Positions 8,920 to 16,703 of a stretch of DNA of 47,587 nucleotides are shown piece after piece. Location: assembly GCA_021805865.1 (NCBI GenBank), contig JAJZDX010000034.1, positions 1 through 47,587 on the forward strand, given 5' to 3'. The position numbers and the translations under genes are program-made. The stretch's first letter is position 1, and each line of letters starts with the position of its first letter. The notes under the pieces were generated by a model. The model made no database searches. It was not told where the DNA came from and saw only the letters and a program-made list of their open reading frames with translations. The DNA is from Pseudomonadota bacterium (GTDB taxonomy: Bacteria; Pseudomonadota; Gammaproteobacteria; Steroidobacterales; Steroidobacteraceae).

Positions 8920-9615
8920 TCAGGTAAGCAACCAGCCGTTATCGATGTTGAGGTTCACTCCGTTGATCGACTGGTTGTCCAGCAGAAACAGCGCCGCGGT
9001 GGCGACGTCGCCCATGGTGGCCAAGCGTTTCGTGGGCGTGCGGCCGATCACGGCATCGAGGTTCTTGCCCGACCAAGCGGGACTGTCGCCGATGATCCCC
9101 GGGTGGATCGCGTTGACACGTACCGGCGCAAGCTCCACCGCCAGGGTGTGCACGAGCGTGGCGACTGCGCCATTGACGGTCGTGACCGTCGTGGATCCCG
9201 GATAAGGACGCTCCTTTGCGAGACCGCCGAACAGAACAATCGAGGCATCGGGCGCCAGCTTCGGCAGCAGGGCGTGAACGGCCTCCGTATAGCCCACGAG
9301 CTTGAGCGTCACGAGATTGAGCGCGCGATCTACGTTGTAGTCTCGCACGGAATTGTCGTCGCGCTGAATGGCGCTTATGACAACGTGCCGGACCATCGGC
9401 ACCTTCTCCAGCGCCGAGGCTATTTCACGCGGCCTGGCCAGATCCACGGCGAGCCCGCTCGCACCGTGCCCCAGATCGCGGGCGACGTCCGCGCACCGCC
9501 GCCCGTCGCGCCCGGCTATGACCACCTGCTCGCCCCGCATCGCTATTTGGCGCGCGATCTCCAAGCCGATGCCCTGCGTACCCCCAATGATAATTGCGTT
9601 GCCGGTCATGTTCAT
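8920..9615 (-). CDS. SDR-fold protein lacking the catalytic triad
   Basis: A 231-residue short-chain dehydrogenase/reductase fold. The cofactor loop is intact (IIIGGTQGIGLEIA), as is the LAPVRVNAIHPG segment. Against a classical SDR, the Ser-Tyr-Lys triad falls at FGG (about 130), Val144 and Asn148, in a segment reading STTVTTVNGAVATL, so all three residues are replaced. It probably still binds a nucleotide but may not work as a conventional dehydrogenase. It may belong to an SDR subgroup with atypical active sites. It overlaps the upstream cupin gene by 4 bp (ATGA), which indicates translational coupling and a shared function with the cupin. Confidence 0.87.
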   Translation of the reverse strand: MNMTGNAIIIGGTQGIGLEIARQIAMRGEQVVIAGRDGRRCADVARDLGHGASGLAVDLARPREIASALEKVPMVRHVVISAIQRDDNSVRDYNVDRALNLVTLKLVGYTEAVHALLPKLAPDASIVLFGGLAKERPYPGSTTVTTVNGAVATLVHTLAVELAPVRVNAIHPGIIGDSPAWSGKNLDAVIGRTPTKRLATMGDVATAALFLLDNQSINGVNLNIDNGWLLT

Positions 9616-10511
9616 TTCTGCCTGATCTTATTTCCCAGATATTCCCAGTCACGGTTGAAGCGGTAGGAATGACGCGCCGGAGGCTGCGGTGACTGTGTCT
9701 CCAGCCAACGGACTTTGGACTTGCTCGGGTTGCGGAATGCGTGGACGCAACCCACCGCGGTCCACAGCACATCGCCCTCCTTCAGCACATAGGTGGTGCC
9801 GTCGGCGACCGCCTCCACTTGTCCTTCGAGGATGGTGTAGCTCTCTTCCAGAGGATGGTCGTGCTCGTGCGCCACACCGCCCGGCTGGTACTCGACCATG
9901 AACATCGTGGCCAGCGCCGCGGACATTCTCTGATCCACCAGCATCTTCACGGCGATACCGCTGTAGGCGAGCAACGCGGTCGCCATGCTGGCGGAAACGG
10001 TCGGGGCATCCACGCGCGCGCCCACCTTGAGCTTCTCGAGCGTGATGTCGTCATCGGTCATGCGAAAGAAATGCAGCGTGCGCGGATCGCGGATATCGAG
10101 CGGCTCGATCCGCACGCCTTCGGGTTGGCCGAGGAAGAACAAGTCGCTCGGACCGCTGCCGTCGCGGGGAATGGGCGTCAGCATGTCGAGCCACTTGGCG
10201 GTGCCCTTGTCCGCTCCGAGCCAGGCATGCGGCGTGCCGATCGGAATCACCCCGCAGGCCCCGGAACACAGCGGGTAGCCGCGACCATCCAGGACCAGGA
10301 TCGGGCTGCCCTCGGTAACGTAGAAGAGTTCCTCGAACGATTGCACGTGCATGTCGACCCGCCCGCCCCGATCGAGCTCGCAGAATCCAAGGTCGGTATG
10401 CACGGCGTCGCACGCCCTGCCGATGACCGGGCACCGGCGGAACCCCTGGCTGTGCTGCCCGTAGGCCGGCAGCGGCTTGATCTGACTGGCTCGCGCAACG
10501 TGATGCGACAC
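9612..10511 (-). CDS. Two-domain cupin protein (possible dioxygenase or isomerase)
   Basis: A 299-residue bicupin. The first cupin spans about 60-140 (VQSFEELFYVTEG...IPIGTPHAW). The second spans about 205-275 (HEHDHPLEESYTILEG...AVGCVHAF) and carries the fuller metal-binding set HxHxxxxxE...H. The fold recalls gentisate-type dioxygenases and sugar-acid isomerases, but no substrate signature is clear. The start is assigned to GTG at 10511 because GAGGG lies 8 bp upstream and the predicted promoter -10 box is at 10557-10562. Longer in-frame starts at 10574 and upstream would lie in or ahead of the promoter. It is the first gene of the long minus-strand operon. Confidence 0.85.
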   Translation of the reverse strand: MSHHVARASQIKPLPAYGQHSQGFRRCPVIGRACDAVHTDLGFCELDRGGRVDMHVQSFEELFYVTEGSPILVLDGRGYPLCSGACGVIPIGTPHAWLGADKGTAKWLDMLTPIPRDGSGPSDLFFLGQPEGVRIEPLDIRDPRTLHFFRMTDDDITLEKLKVGARVDAPTVSASMATALLAYSGIAVKMLVDQRMSAALATMFMVEYQPGGVAHEHDHPLEESYTILEGQVEAVADGTTYVLKEGDVLWTAVGCVHAFRNPSKSKVRWLETQSPQPPARHSYRFNRDWEYLGNKIRQK

Positions 10512-10537
10512 TAGAACGTCCCTCACTCTGAAGCGAA

Positions 10538-10585
10538 GTTTATTGTTACTGAACAGTTTATATCCTTCGAACATTCGCCCGTCAA
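10538..10585 (-). promoter_or_regulatory. Sigma-70 promoter and operator-like repeat for the cupin operon
   Basis: Reading the minus strand, TTGACG (10585-10580) is followed after exactly 17 bp by TATAAA (10562-10557). Transcription would start near 10550, giving a leader of about 39 nt before the GTG at 10511. Directly overlapping and following the -10 box is AAACTGTTCAGTAACAATAA, which contains the inverted repeat TGTT-CAGT-AACA. The string TATAAAC-W-GTT followed by TAAAC is also found at the plus-strand promoter at 10913-10961, suggesting one regulator acts on both. Confidence 0.7.
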
Positions 10586-10855
10586 GGGTCCACGCGTTCG
10601 TTTGCGCGGAGCGGAATCCGCAGGCCGCACACCTGAAGCCGCGCTCCGCGGCAGCCCGCGATGTCATCGCCCTGCCATTCCGTTCCGTGCATCGCGCCTC
10701 CTTGCCGGAATACCGCACGCCCACGCACCCAGCGAATCCCAGCTCCGTGCTCGCATCGTCCGGCTCTGGCGTCGCACCCGCCATCCCCCGCTGGCGGGCC
10801 GCGCATTCCTATGACCTGAACTGATCGCGCGGTGCGTGCGGAGCGCGACCCGCCG

Positions 10856-10881
10856 GCACCGGGCAGCCTGCTGCCCGGTGC
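10856..10881. repeat. Perfect 11-bp inverted repeat (hairpin) between divergent promoters
   Basis: GCACCGGGCAG-CCTG-CTGCCCGGTGC forms an 11-bp perfect stem with a 4-nt loop. There is no T-tract on either strand, so it is not a canonical intrinsic terminator. It lies between the cupin promoter and the 10913 promoter, 31 bp upstream of the latter's -35 box. It may insulate the divergent units or be a protein-binding site. Confidence 0.5.
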
Positions 10882-10912
10882 TACACCTGACCCAGGCGGC
10901 CCATGCCCCGCC

Positions 10913-10961
10913 TTGACAGCCACCCGTTAATCTCCTATAAACAGTTTTATCTCGACTAAAC
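10913..10961 (+). promoter_or_regulatory. Sigma-70 promoter and operator-like repeat reading toward DUF2165/TonB receptor
   Basis: TTGACA (10913-10918), a 17-bp spacer and TATAAA (10936-10941) make a near-consensus housekeeping promoter. Overlapping the predicted start is GTTTTATCTCGACTAAAC (10944-10961), an imperfect inverted repeat (GTTTnnTCnnGAnnAAAC). The -10 region reads TATAAACAGTT and is followed by TAAAC, matching the divergent cupin promoter. The transcript would have a leader of roughly 390 nt before the DUF2165 gene, long enough for additional regulation. Confidence 0.65.
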
Positions 10962-11114
10962 ACTGAGATCGGCCGCCGTCCGTCAGCCAGCGAAACCGCC
11001 CGAGGGAGAACGTCTCCTCCTTCGAGGCGATTGAGAGAACGGACACGGCCCTCGCAGTCGCAGTCGCAGCCGGAACGCTCGGATTACAGAGCGACCGTCT
11101 TTAGTTCGGCAGAC

Positions 11115-11131
11115 TTTTTTTTGGGGGGGGG
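11115..11131. repeat. T8-G9 homopolymer tract
   Basis: Eight T residues are followed directly by nine G residues, in the untranslated leader upstream of the DUF2165 gene. Such tracts are prone to slippage in replication and to miscalling in sequencing. Confidence 0.9.
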
Positions 11132-11335
11132 CGACGGCCCGAGCAATATGTTCCAGCTCATCGACGATTGCCACAAGAACCACGCGCTCACCCGCATCGC
11201 TTGCGCGTCCGCGCCCCGCGGCGCTGCGCGAACTGAAAGCCCGTTCGCAACGCTCTGAGGGATCTGCTCGCGGCTCACCCCGAACGCAGCACAGTCGCAA
11301 GCCAATCTCGGAACTCTCAACGAGCTGGGAACCCT

Positions 11336-11812
11336 GTGATCAGAACACTGAAGACACTGCTTGTCGCCGGAATGGCCCTGGTGCTGACTCTGGCAGTCCT
11401 GGGCAACCTCACCATGCCGCACACCGGGTACGCGGCGGTCAGCACTGCCATGGGCATGCAGACCACGTACCGCAATCCGCACGCCATGTGGCGGGCGATC
11501 CAGGACCCGGTATTGATCTGGGTGGCATTCGGCCTGATCGTCCTCTCGGAAGCGACGGGCGCTGCATGGTCGTGGGCCGGGGCTGTCAGGTTGTGGCGAA
11601 GCCGCGGCCAGAAAGAACTGTTCGCCGCCGCGAAATCAACCGCCTACTTGGGACTGGGCGTGGCCGCGTGCCTGTATTTCATCGTCTTTCTGGTCATCGC
11701 CCAGGAATATTTTCTGATGTGGCAAAGCACGAAGCTGAACGTGCTTCAGGATGCCTTCCGGCTCTTTGCCGCGGCCATCCTGATCGCCTTATGGCTGGGC
11801 ACCGACGACTGA
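11336..11812 (+). CDS. DUF2165 family small integral membrane protein
   Basis: A 158-residue inner-membrane protein with four hydrophobic segments: about 5-25, 60-78, 100-125 and 138-155. The order of segments, the GNLT...Y motif after the first helix and the WLGTDD-type ending match the DUF2165 family, whose function is not established. The start is GTG at 11336, after a weak GGGA ribosome site. It lies downstream of the 10913 promoter and 329 bp before the TonB-dependent receptor gene, so the two may share a transcript. I infer no specific role beyond a membrane protein linked to the uptake unit. Confidence 0.85.
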   Translation: MIRTLKTLLVAGMALVLTLAVLGNLTMPHTGYAAVSTAMGMQTTYRNPHAMWRAIQDPVLIWVAFGLIVLSEATGAAWSWAGAVRLWRSRGQKELFAAAKSTAYLGLGVAACLYFIVFLVIAQEYFLMWQSTKLNVLQDAFRLFAAAILIALWLGTDD

Positions 11813-11920
11813 AGAGCGGCCTACCAAAACGGCATCGCACCTGTCCTTCGCTTCAGCCAGCCATTTTGAACGCTTTCCGCTCTCATCATGCGTGGTAGCA
11901 CCGTCAAGCCCCGTGCGCAC

Positions 11921-11950
11921 GAGCGGGCCGAGCCGCACGCCGGCCCGCTC
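11921..11950. repeat. Perfect 10-bp inverted repeat between DUF2165 gene and TonB receptor
   Basis: GAGCGGGCCG, ten bases, then CGGCCCGCTC form a strong GC stem. No T-tract follows on the plus strand (TGCTTGCTG), so it may be a weak terminator, an attenuator or an mRNA-stability hairpin between the two genes. The remainder of 11813-12141 shows nothing else that I can support as a gene. Confidence 0.5.
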
Positions 11951-12141
11951 TGCTTGCTGCGCAGCGACCTCGCAGCCGCTGCTGCCCGCGTGTCACGCCG
12001 GACGCCCGCGCGACTGCCCGACCTGAATGCGGGCGACATCCTGATGCGCTGCGGCCTGGCGCCGGGGTCCCGCTCGCCTCGCGCGCAAAGATATCGACAC
12101 GCCGACAACTGACGATTCAGTTCATACAAGGGGGATTCAAC

Positions 12142-14379
12142 GTGCGCAAATCGAATGCATGGGTATTAGCGGCGACACTGGCGCTGCCGGAGCTCATCGC
12201 CACTCCGGCCGTCGCCAAAACCACCACGCTCAACGAGATCGTGGTGACGGCGCGCGAGCGTAAAGAGCTTGTCCACAACGTGCCCATCAGCGAAAGCGTC
12301 TTTACCCGGGAGGCGATCCGGTCCGCGGGCATCGACAGCCCCCGAAGCTTCATCGCGATGGTGCCGAACATGACGCTGGTCGAGACCCAGAACGTCGGCA
12401 ACGCCTTCGTCACACTGCGCGGAATCTCGCAGGCACGCAACAGCGAGCCGTCCGTCGCCGTGATCGTCGACGGAGTGCAGGAAACCGATCCAGAGGAATT
12501 CGCCACCCAGCTCTACAATGTTGACCAGATCCAAGTGCTGAAGGGCCCTCAGGGGGCTCTCTACGGACGCGATGCGATTGCCGGTGCGATCATCATCCAC
12601 ACGATCCCGCCCTCCAAGCATTTCGGGGGCAGGGTTCGGGTCGGCTTCGGCAACGGACCGTCCGAGCGCCTGGACTCGACCGTAACCGGCCCTCTCAATT
12701 CCAGCCGAACTCTGCTGTACCGCGTCGGACTCGACGTCTACAACACCGGCGGCTACCTGGAGAATGTCTATCTGCATCGAAAAGCCGATCCATATCGCGA
12801 TTATTCCGGCAGGCTGCGACTGCTCTGGACTCCCAACCACAAGCTCACTGCGGACTGGCGCTTCTTTTACGACCGGGTTCAGACGACCGCGTACTACTTC
12901 GTCATTCCGCGCAGCAACGAATCGAATCCCTTCTCGACGTTTACGACTCCGCCGAATGCGAACGACACCACGAGTCCGATCCAGACCAATAACCTCGGAA
13001 TGGACCACCGCGACATATTGGACACGGCGCTGAAGCTCGATTACAACCCGGGTTACGGAACGTTCCGCTCGATCACCGACTACGATCAGACCAAGGAAAT
13101 CGACACCGGCGATGCCTACGACTTCCGGCCGATCAAGACTTCAATCGGCTACAATTATTTCTTCGCCGGAGTGCCGGCTTCCCTCGGCGGCCCGTTCGAC
13201 GAAAGCCAAAGCCAGTTCGTGCGCGTGCGGTCATGGAGCCAGGACGTGCGCTTCACCTCGCCTTCGGACAATGCGTTCAGGTGGATCACGGGCTTCTACT
13301 TCCTGCACAAGGAGCGCTTCATCTCGACCGACAACCTCGTTGATCGAGGCCTCGGCGTTCCTGCGGTTTACGAAACCCCAATCGTCAACCCCGCCAATCC
13401 GTACGCAACCAATACGAACGTGACTTTCCTCGCCGACTTCCAGAACAGCAACGCCTGGGCGTGGTACGGAGACGCCACATACACGCTGTCGAAAAAGTGG
13501 CAGGCGGATGCGGCGCTGCGCTACGACTCCGACACCGAAAGTGACACTACCCGCACGCCGCAACGGTTCCTGCCCGATCCGGCCGCGTACACGGGCGAGG
13601 TGCGCACGCACACCTGGGCCGCCTGGCAGCCGAAATTCACTCTGCGCTATCAGCCGAACGCCGACTGGACGATCTACGCGGACTGGAGCCAAGGCTTTCG
13701 CAGCGGCGGATTCAACCAGACCGGAGTCGCCGCGGTGGCAAAGGCGAACCATATCCTTGGCGTCGGCGACACGTTCAAGGCCGAAATCGCCGATACGTAC
13801 GAGCTCGGTGTCAAGGGCGACATGTTCCATCACCGGCTGAGCATAGATGCCGACGTATTCCACACGCACTCCCGGAACGGCTACTTCTTCGTCTATATCG
13901 CCGCGAACTCCACGCAGAACCTGGGCAATCTGAACGCCACCTACAAAGGGGCCGAGATCGAGCTGACCGCCCGGCCGACCAACCGGCTGGAGCTGTACGC
14001 GGGCTACGGCTATACGGACAGCACGATCACGGCCATGGCCGATCCGACCGTTCTCGGAAACCAGGCACCGCTCGTCACCCGCGACACGATCAATGCCGGC
14101 GGGATGTACCGCCAGCCGATCGAGGAGGGACTGGTGGGAACCGTGCGCCTGGACTTCCACGAGCTCGGCCGCACATGGTGGGATCCGTACAACCTGACCT
14201 CGCGCAACCCCGTTCCGCTGGTCAATCTGCGCTTCGGACTGGAAGCCGGCCGATGGTCCTTCGCACTGTGGTCGAAGAATCTGACCAATACCATCTACAA
14301 CGCCGAGTTCTCGCCCGGCGGATTCCTCTGGCGGGCTCTGCCGCGGCGTTACGGCGTGAGCTTCGAGTACCGCTTCTGA
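12142..14379 (+). CDS. TonB-dependent outer-membrane receptor
   Basis: A 745-residue outer-membrane active transporter. A signal peptide of about 25 residues ends in TPAVA. It is followed by a TonB-box-like LNEIVVTARER and a plug domain with a typical LKGPQGALYGRDAIAG segment near 140. The rest is a 22-stranded barrel type with alternating aromatic strands, ending in YGVSFEYRF with the C-terminal Phe needed for BAM insertion. The start is GTG, preceded by AAGGGGG at good spacing. It lacks a SusD partner and follows the pattern of receptors used by proteobacteria for aromatic or other organic substrates rather than only siderophores. A strong intrinsic terminator follows at 14500. Confidence 0.93.
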   Translation: MRKSNAWVLAATLALPELIATPAVAKTTTLNEIVVTARERKELVHNVPISESVFTREAIRSAGIDSPRSFIAMVPNMTLVETQNVGNAFVTLRGISQARNSEPSVAVIVDGVQETDPEEFATQLYNVDQIQVLKGPQGALYGRDAIAGAIIIHTIPPSKHFGGRVRVGFGNGPSERLDSTVTGPLNSSRTLLYRVGLDVYNTGGYLENVYLHRKADPYRDYSGRLRLLWTPNHKLTADWRFFYDRVQTTAYYFVIPRSNESNPFSTFTTPPNANDTTSPIQTNNLGMDHRDILDTALKLDYNPGYGTFRSITDYDQTKEIDTGDAYDFRPIKTSIGYNYFFAGVPASLGGPFDESQSQFVRVRSWSQDVRFTSPSDNAFRWITGFYFLHKERFISTDNLVDRGLGVPAVYETPIVNPANPYATNTNVTFLADFQNSNAWAWYGDATYTLSKKWQADAALRYDSDTESDTTRTPQRFLPDPAAYTGEVRTHTWAAWQPKFTLRYQPNADWTIYADWSQGFRSGGFNQTGVAAVAKANHILGVGDTFKAEIADTYELGVKGDMFHHRLSIDADVFHTHSRNGYFFVYIAANSTQNLGNLNATYKGAEIELTARPTNRLELYAGYGYTDSTITAMADPTVLGNQAPLVTRDTINAGGMYRQPIEEGLVGTVRLDFHELGRTWWDPYNLTSRNPVPLVNLRFGLEAGRWSFALWSKNLTNTIYNAEFSPGGFLWRALPRRYGVSFEYRF

Positions 14380-14499
14380 GTGCACAAGGCGACAGAGGGG
14401 CGCAGGCAGCTGACGGACTGCAGCGCGAGTCGGGGCTCCTCACCGGCACGCCCGCGCCCGCCTGATGTGCGCACTTGAGCTGCGGGCACGCTGAATCAG

Positions 14500-14536
14500 G
14501 GCCCCTCGGATCATTCCGACCCGAGGGGCCATTTTT
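14500..14536 (+). terminator. Rho-independent terminator of the TonB receptor unit
   Basis: GGCCCCTCGG pairs with CCGAGGGGCC (14521-14530) across an 11-nt loop and is followed by ATTTTT. The 10-bp GC-rich stem plus T-tract is canonical and lies 120 bp after the receptor stop. Confidence 0.9.
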
Positions 14537-15336
14537 CATGCCGAGGAGGATTCCCGTCCGCCGTGCCTCTGCAGACTTCCGCGCAGCCTGAGATGCCGTT
14601 CTCGACCGCGAGCACCGGCCAGGCGACGCTCATTACATCCGCGCAGCCGGATCGACCCCGGCGGCCATCGGCCCCTCCGGCGAAGCGCAGTTCGAGCGTC
14701 CGTGCATGCAGTGCAAACCCGGGGCCGCATCGTCCCACCATGACACGAGAGCCTTACGCTGACCCTCAGTCAGCGTTGCGAGCCTCTCCGAGGGAAAGCG
14801 CACCCACGGTGCCTGGCCGCACCCCGCGGCACACTGCTCCTCATGCGCCAGACTGCATCGACTCGATACGTCCGACCAGGCAGCCGCAGCACCCAGTTTC
14901 ATCGCTGCGAGCTCGGCTTGCGCAGCGCGCCAATGGCTTCGGGTTGCTGCATTTTTTTCCAAATTCGCGTAAGATGATTCGTCAGACAAGACAAGATTTT
15001 CGGACCGATTCCTTGCATGCAGCGCGATCGGGAGCCCAGTGGGCAAATGCGAATCTACCCGGCGTTTGAAATGCGCCCGGTTACCGGTCGGCCGTACGGT
15101 GGGGTAGAGGGGACACGCTTGAGCGGCCGAGCGAACACCCTGACAGAGGGCAACCGTCTCACCGGCGGCATCGGCAAGGAACTCCGGGCAGGCCGAGCCG
15201 GTACAACACGCTGTCGCGATAGACCTGCGCTGTACAGTCGGCGCTGCCTGAGCAGCCGCATACTTGGCTTGCGGCCCTTCGGGACTGCGTATCTGACCGT
15301 ACCGCCGAACATGATCAAGCAGCCCGTCGCCACGCA
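14537..15336. other. Intergenic stretch upstream of the XRE-cupin regulator, no supported gene
   Basis: Both strands have open frames here. The longest, on the minus strand at 14633-15436, would overlap the 5' part of the regulator and has no recognisable family, start context or domain. It contains a Cys-bearing segment (HEEQCAAGCGQ) that might be the end of an unknown small protein, but I cannot support it. The promoter of the regulator probably lies here but no clear box pair is visible. Confidence 0.4.
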
Positions 15337-15987
15337 ATGGACGCCTCAACAGTGAATGCACCCGACCTCTCCTATCTCGGGAAGCAGCTTCGAGAGGAAC
15401 GCAATCGCAAAGGACTGAGTCTTCGGGAGGTCGCACGCCGCGCCAAGATCTCCCCGAGCATGATCTCGCAGATCGAGAACGGGCACGTCATGCCCTCCGT
15501 CAGCACACTCTGGTCGCTGACGACGATATTGGGAATGCAGATCGACGAGCTGTTCAATCATGCCAAGCCGGCACACAATCAGATCCGCGCGAGCGAGCAG
15601 GCGCCCGCGGGCGCGGACAGCCCGATCCAGCGCGGCACGAATCGTGAGCGGCTGCGTCTGGCGGCCGGCGTGGTCTGGGAGCGCCTCACGGTGCGGCCGG
15701 ACGAAAAGGTGGAATTCCTCAAGGTGACCTACGCCATCGGCGCAGAATCCTGCCCCAAGGACTCCCTGTTCCGCCATGGGGGCAAGGAATACGCCTATGT
15801 CATCTCCGGCAAGCTCGGGCTGCAGATCGGGTTTTCAAAATATGAGCTGAAGGCCGGTGATTCCGTTTCCTACAGTGCCGATCAGCCCCATCGCCTGTGG
15901 ACGATCGGCAACGAGCCTGCGGTAGCGATTTGGGTCATCGTCAACCGAAACGACGACAATTACATCGAAATTCGCGACGGCGCCTAG
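15337..15987 (+). CDS. XRE-family transcriptional regulator with C-terminal cupin sensor domain
   Basis: A 216-residue regulator. The N-terminal helix-turn-helix spans about 13-67 (LREERNRKGLSLREVARRA, then SPSMISQIENG). The C-terminal cupin_2 domain spans about 140-212 (GGKEYAYVISGKLGLQI...GDSVSYSADQPHRLW). XRE-cupin proteins commonly sense small catabolic intermediates through the cupin. No good ribosome site precedes the ATG. It stands alone on the plus strand after the TonB receptor terminator. It is a candidate to bind the related operator-like sequences at the two divergent promoters around 10.5-10.96 kb, but that link is inferred from position only. Confidence 0.9.
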   Translation: MDASTVNAPDLSYLGKQLREERNRKGLSLREVARRAKISPSMISQIENGHVMPSVSTLWSLTTILGMQIDELFNHAKPAHNQIRASEQAPAGADSPIQRGTNRERLRLAAGVVWERLTVRPDEKVEFLKVTYAIGAESCPKDSLFRHGGKEYAYVISGKLGLQIGFSKYELKAGDSVSYSADQPHRLWTIGNEPAVAIWVIVNRNDDNYIEIRDGA

Positions 15988-16209
15988 TACCCCGGCGCGC
16001 GCGCTGCTGGTCTGCGCAGATGCCGTCCGGAGAAATCCTCAAGCGGAGCACGGCAGCGAGACCCGGCAATTGCTTCCGATGCCACGGCGCAAGATCTGCT
16101 GCCCCGCATGGTTGGGTCGCGCGGCCGTGCGGTGGCCCATCTTGTGCGAGGCCTGCGCAGAACCCCAAAGGGGTCGGCGGCGCACGAATCGGGACCAAGG
16201 TGTCCGTGC

Positions 16210-16425
16210 AAGGCATCGGATGCACCACAAGACTACATCGAGCGCATGATGAGCGGCATCGTCTCAGTTGAGATTCGGATCTCCAGGCTCGAGGGAAAAT
16301 GGAAAGCGAGCCAGAACAGGACCCGGGCCGACCAGCTGTCGGGGGCGACCGCACTCGAATCGCAGGACTCTGAGCGCTCGCGCGCCAGGGCCGAGTCGGT
16401 CAGGCAACGCATGAAGGGCCCCTAA
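16210..16425 (+). pseudogene. C-terminal remnant of an FMN-binding PaiB-family protein
   Basis: About 71 codons in one frame match the C-terminal part of PaiB-like FMN-binding regulators: SDAPQDYIERMMSGIV, then VEIRISRLEGKWKASQNR, then a stop. The family's N-terminal two thirds (about 130 residues, starting with the MYVP... segment) is absent, and the sequence before 16210 in this frame is not recognisable. It sits between the XRE regulator and a convergent small gene whose last codons it overlaps. I read it as a truncated relic. An unknown small protein that reuses this segment is possible but less likely. Confidence 0.7.
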
Positions 16426-16703
16426 ACGGGCGCAACGCATCGAACGTTCGGCACGGGCCCGAGCACCGTCGTGCCCGCGCCGGCGCGGCCGTCTCGCGTA
16501 TGGCCGATCAGGCCGCAGGCGCCGGCATCCCGGGCGCAATTGGCGCCACAGTACACGCGCACACCGCTCTCGAGGCAGTGCCCGCATCTCGGTGCAAGCG
16601 CATGAATGGCGCATTCGAATGAATCGAGCTCATGCGCTTCGCCATCGACCGTCACGGTGATCGGGCGCGCGTAGTCATTTCCACAGCTCTCGCAGCGTGA
16701 CAT
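16422..16703 (-). CDS. Small Cys-rich putative zinc-binding protein
   Basis: A 93-residue protein with a strong ribosome site (GGGAGAAGG) before its ATG. Cysteines at 4, 7, 31, 40, 43, 52, 56 and 63 include two CxxC pairs (CESC, CGHC) and the segment DSFECAIHALAPRC. I recognise that segment as conserved in a widespread family of small uncharacterised zinc-ribbon or metallothionein-like proteins. The C-terminal 30 residues are not typical. It is a monocistronic minus-strand gene that converges on the PaiB remnant. Metal binding is inferred from the cysteines, and no biochemical role can be assigned. Confidence 0.65.
   Translation of the reverse strand: MSRCESCGNDYARPITVTVDGEAHELDSFECAIHALAPRCGHCLESGVRVYCGANCARDAGACGLIGHTRDGRAGAGTTVLGPVPNVRCVAPV

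Larger units (their letters stand above)
10586..11335. other. Long intergenic/leader region without a supported gene
   Basis: Apart from the promoter and hairpin listed separately, no frame here shows a convincing protein. The stretch includes T8 followed by G9 at 11115-11131 and a short GTCGCA tandem around 11054-11070. It is mostly the predicted leader of the plus-strand transcript starting near 10948. Confidence 0.5.

Noticed and set aside
10512..10784. Longer N-terminus for the cupin protein
   Set aside because: The region contains the predicted promoter, and the residues do not resemble a cupin N-terminus.
14633..15436. Minus-strand open frame of 267 codons overlapping the XRE regulator start
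   Set aside because: The last 90 codons look somewhat protein-like, but there is no family, no good start and it overlaps the regulator. Not supported.
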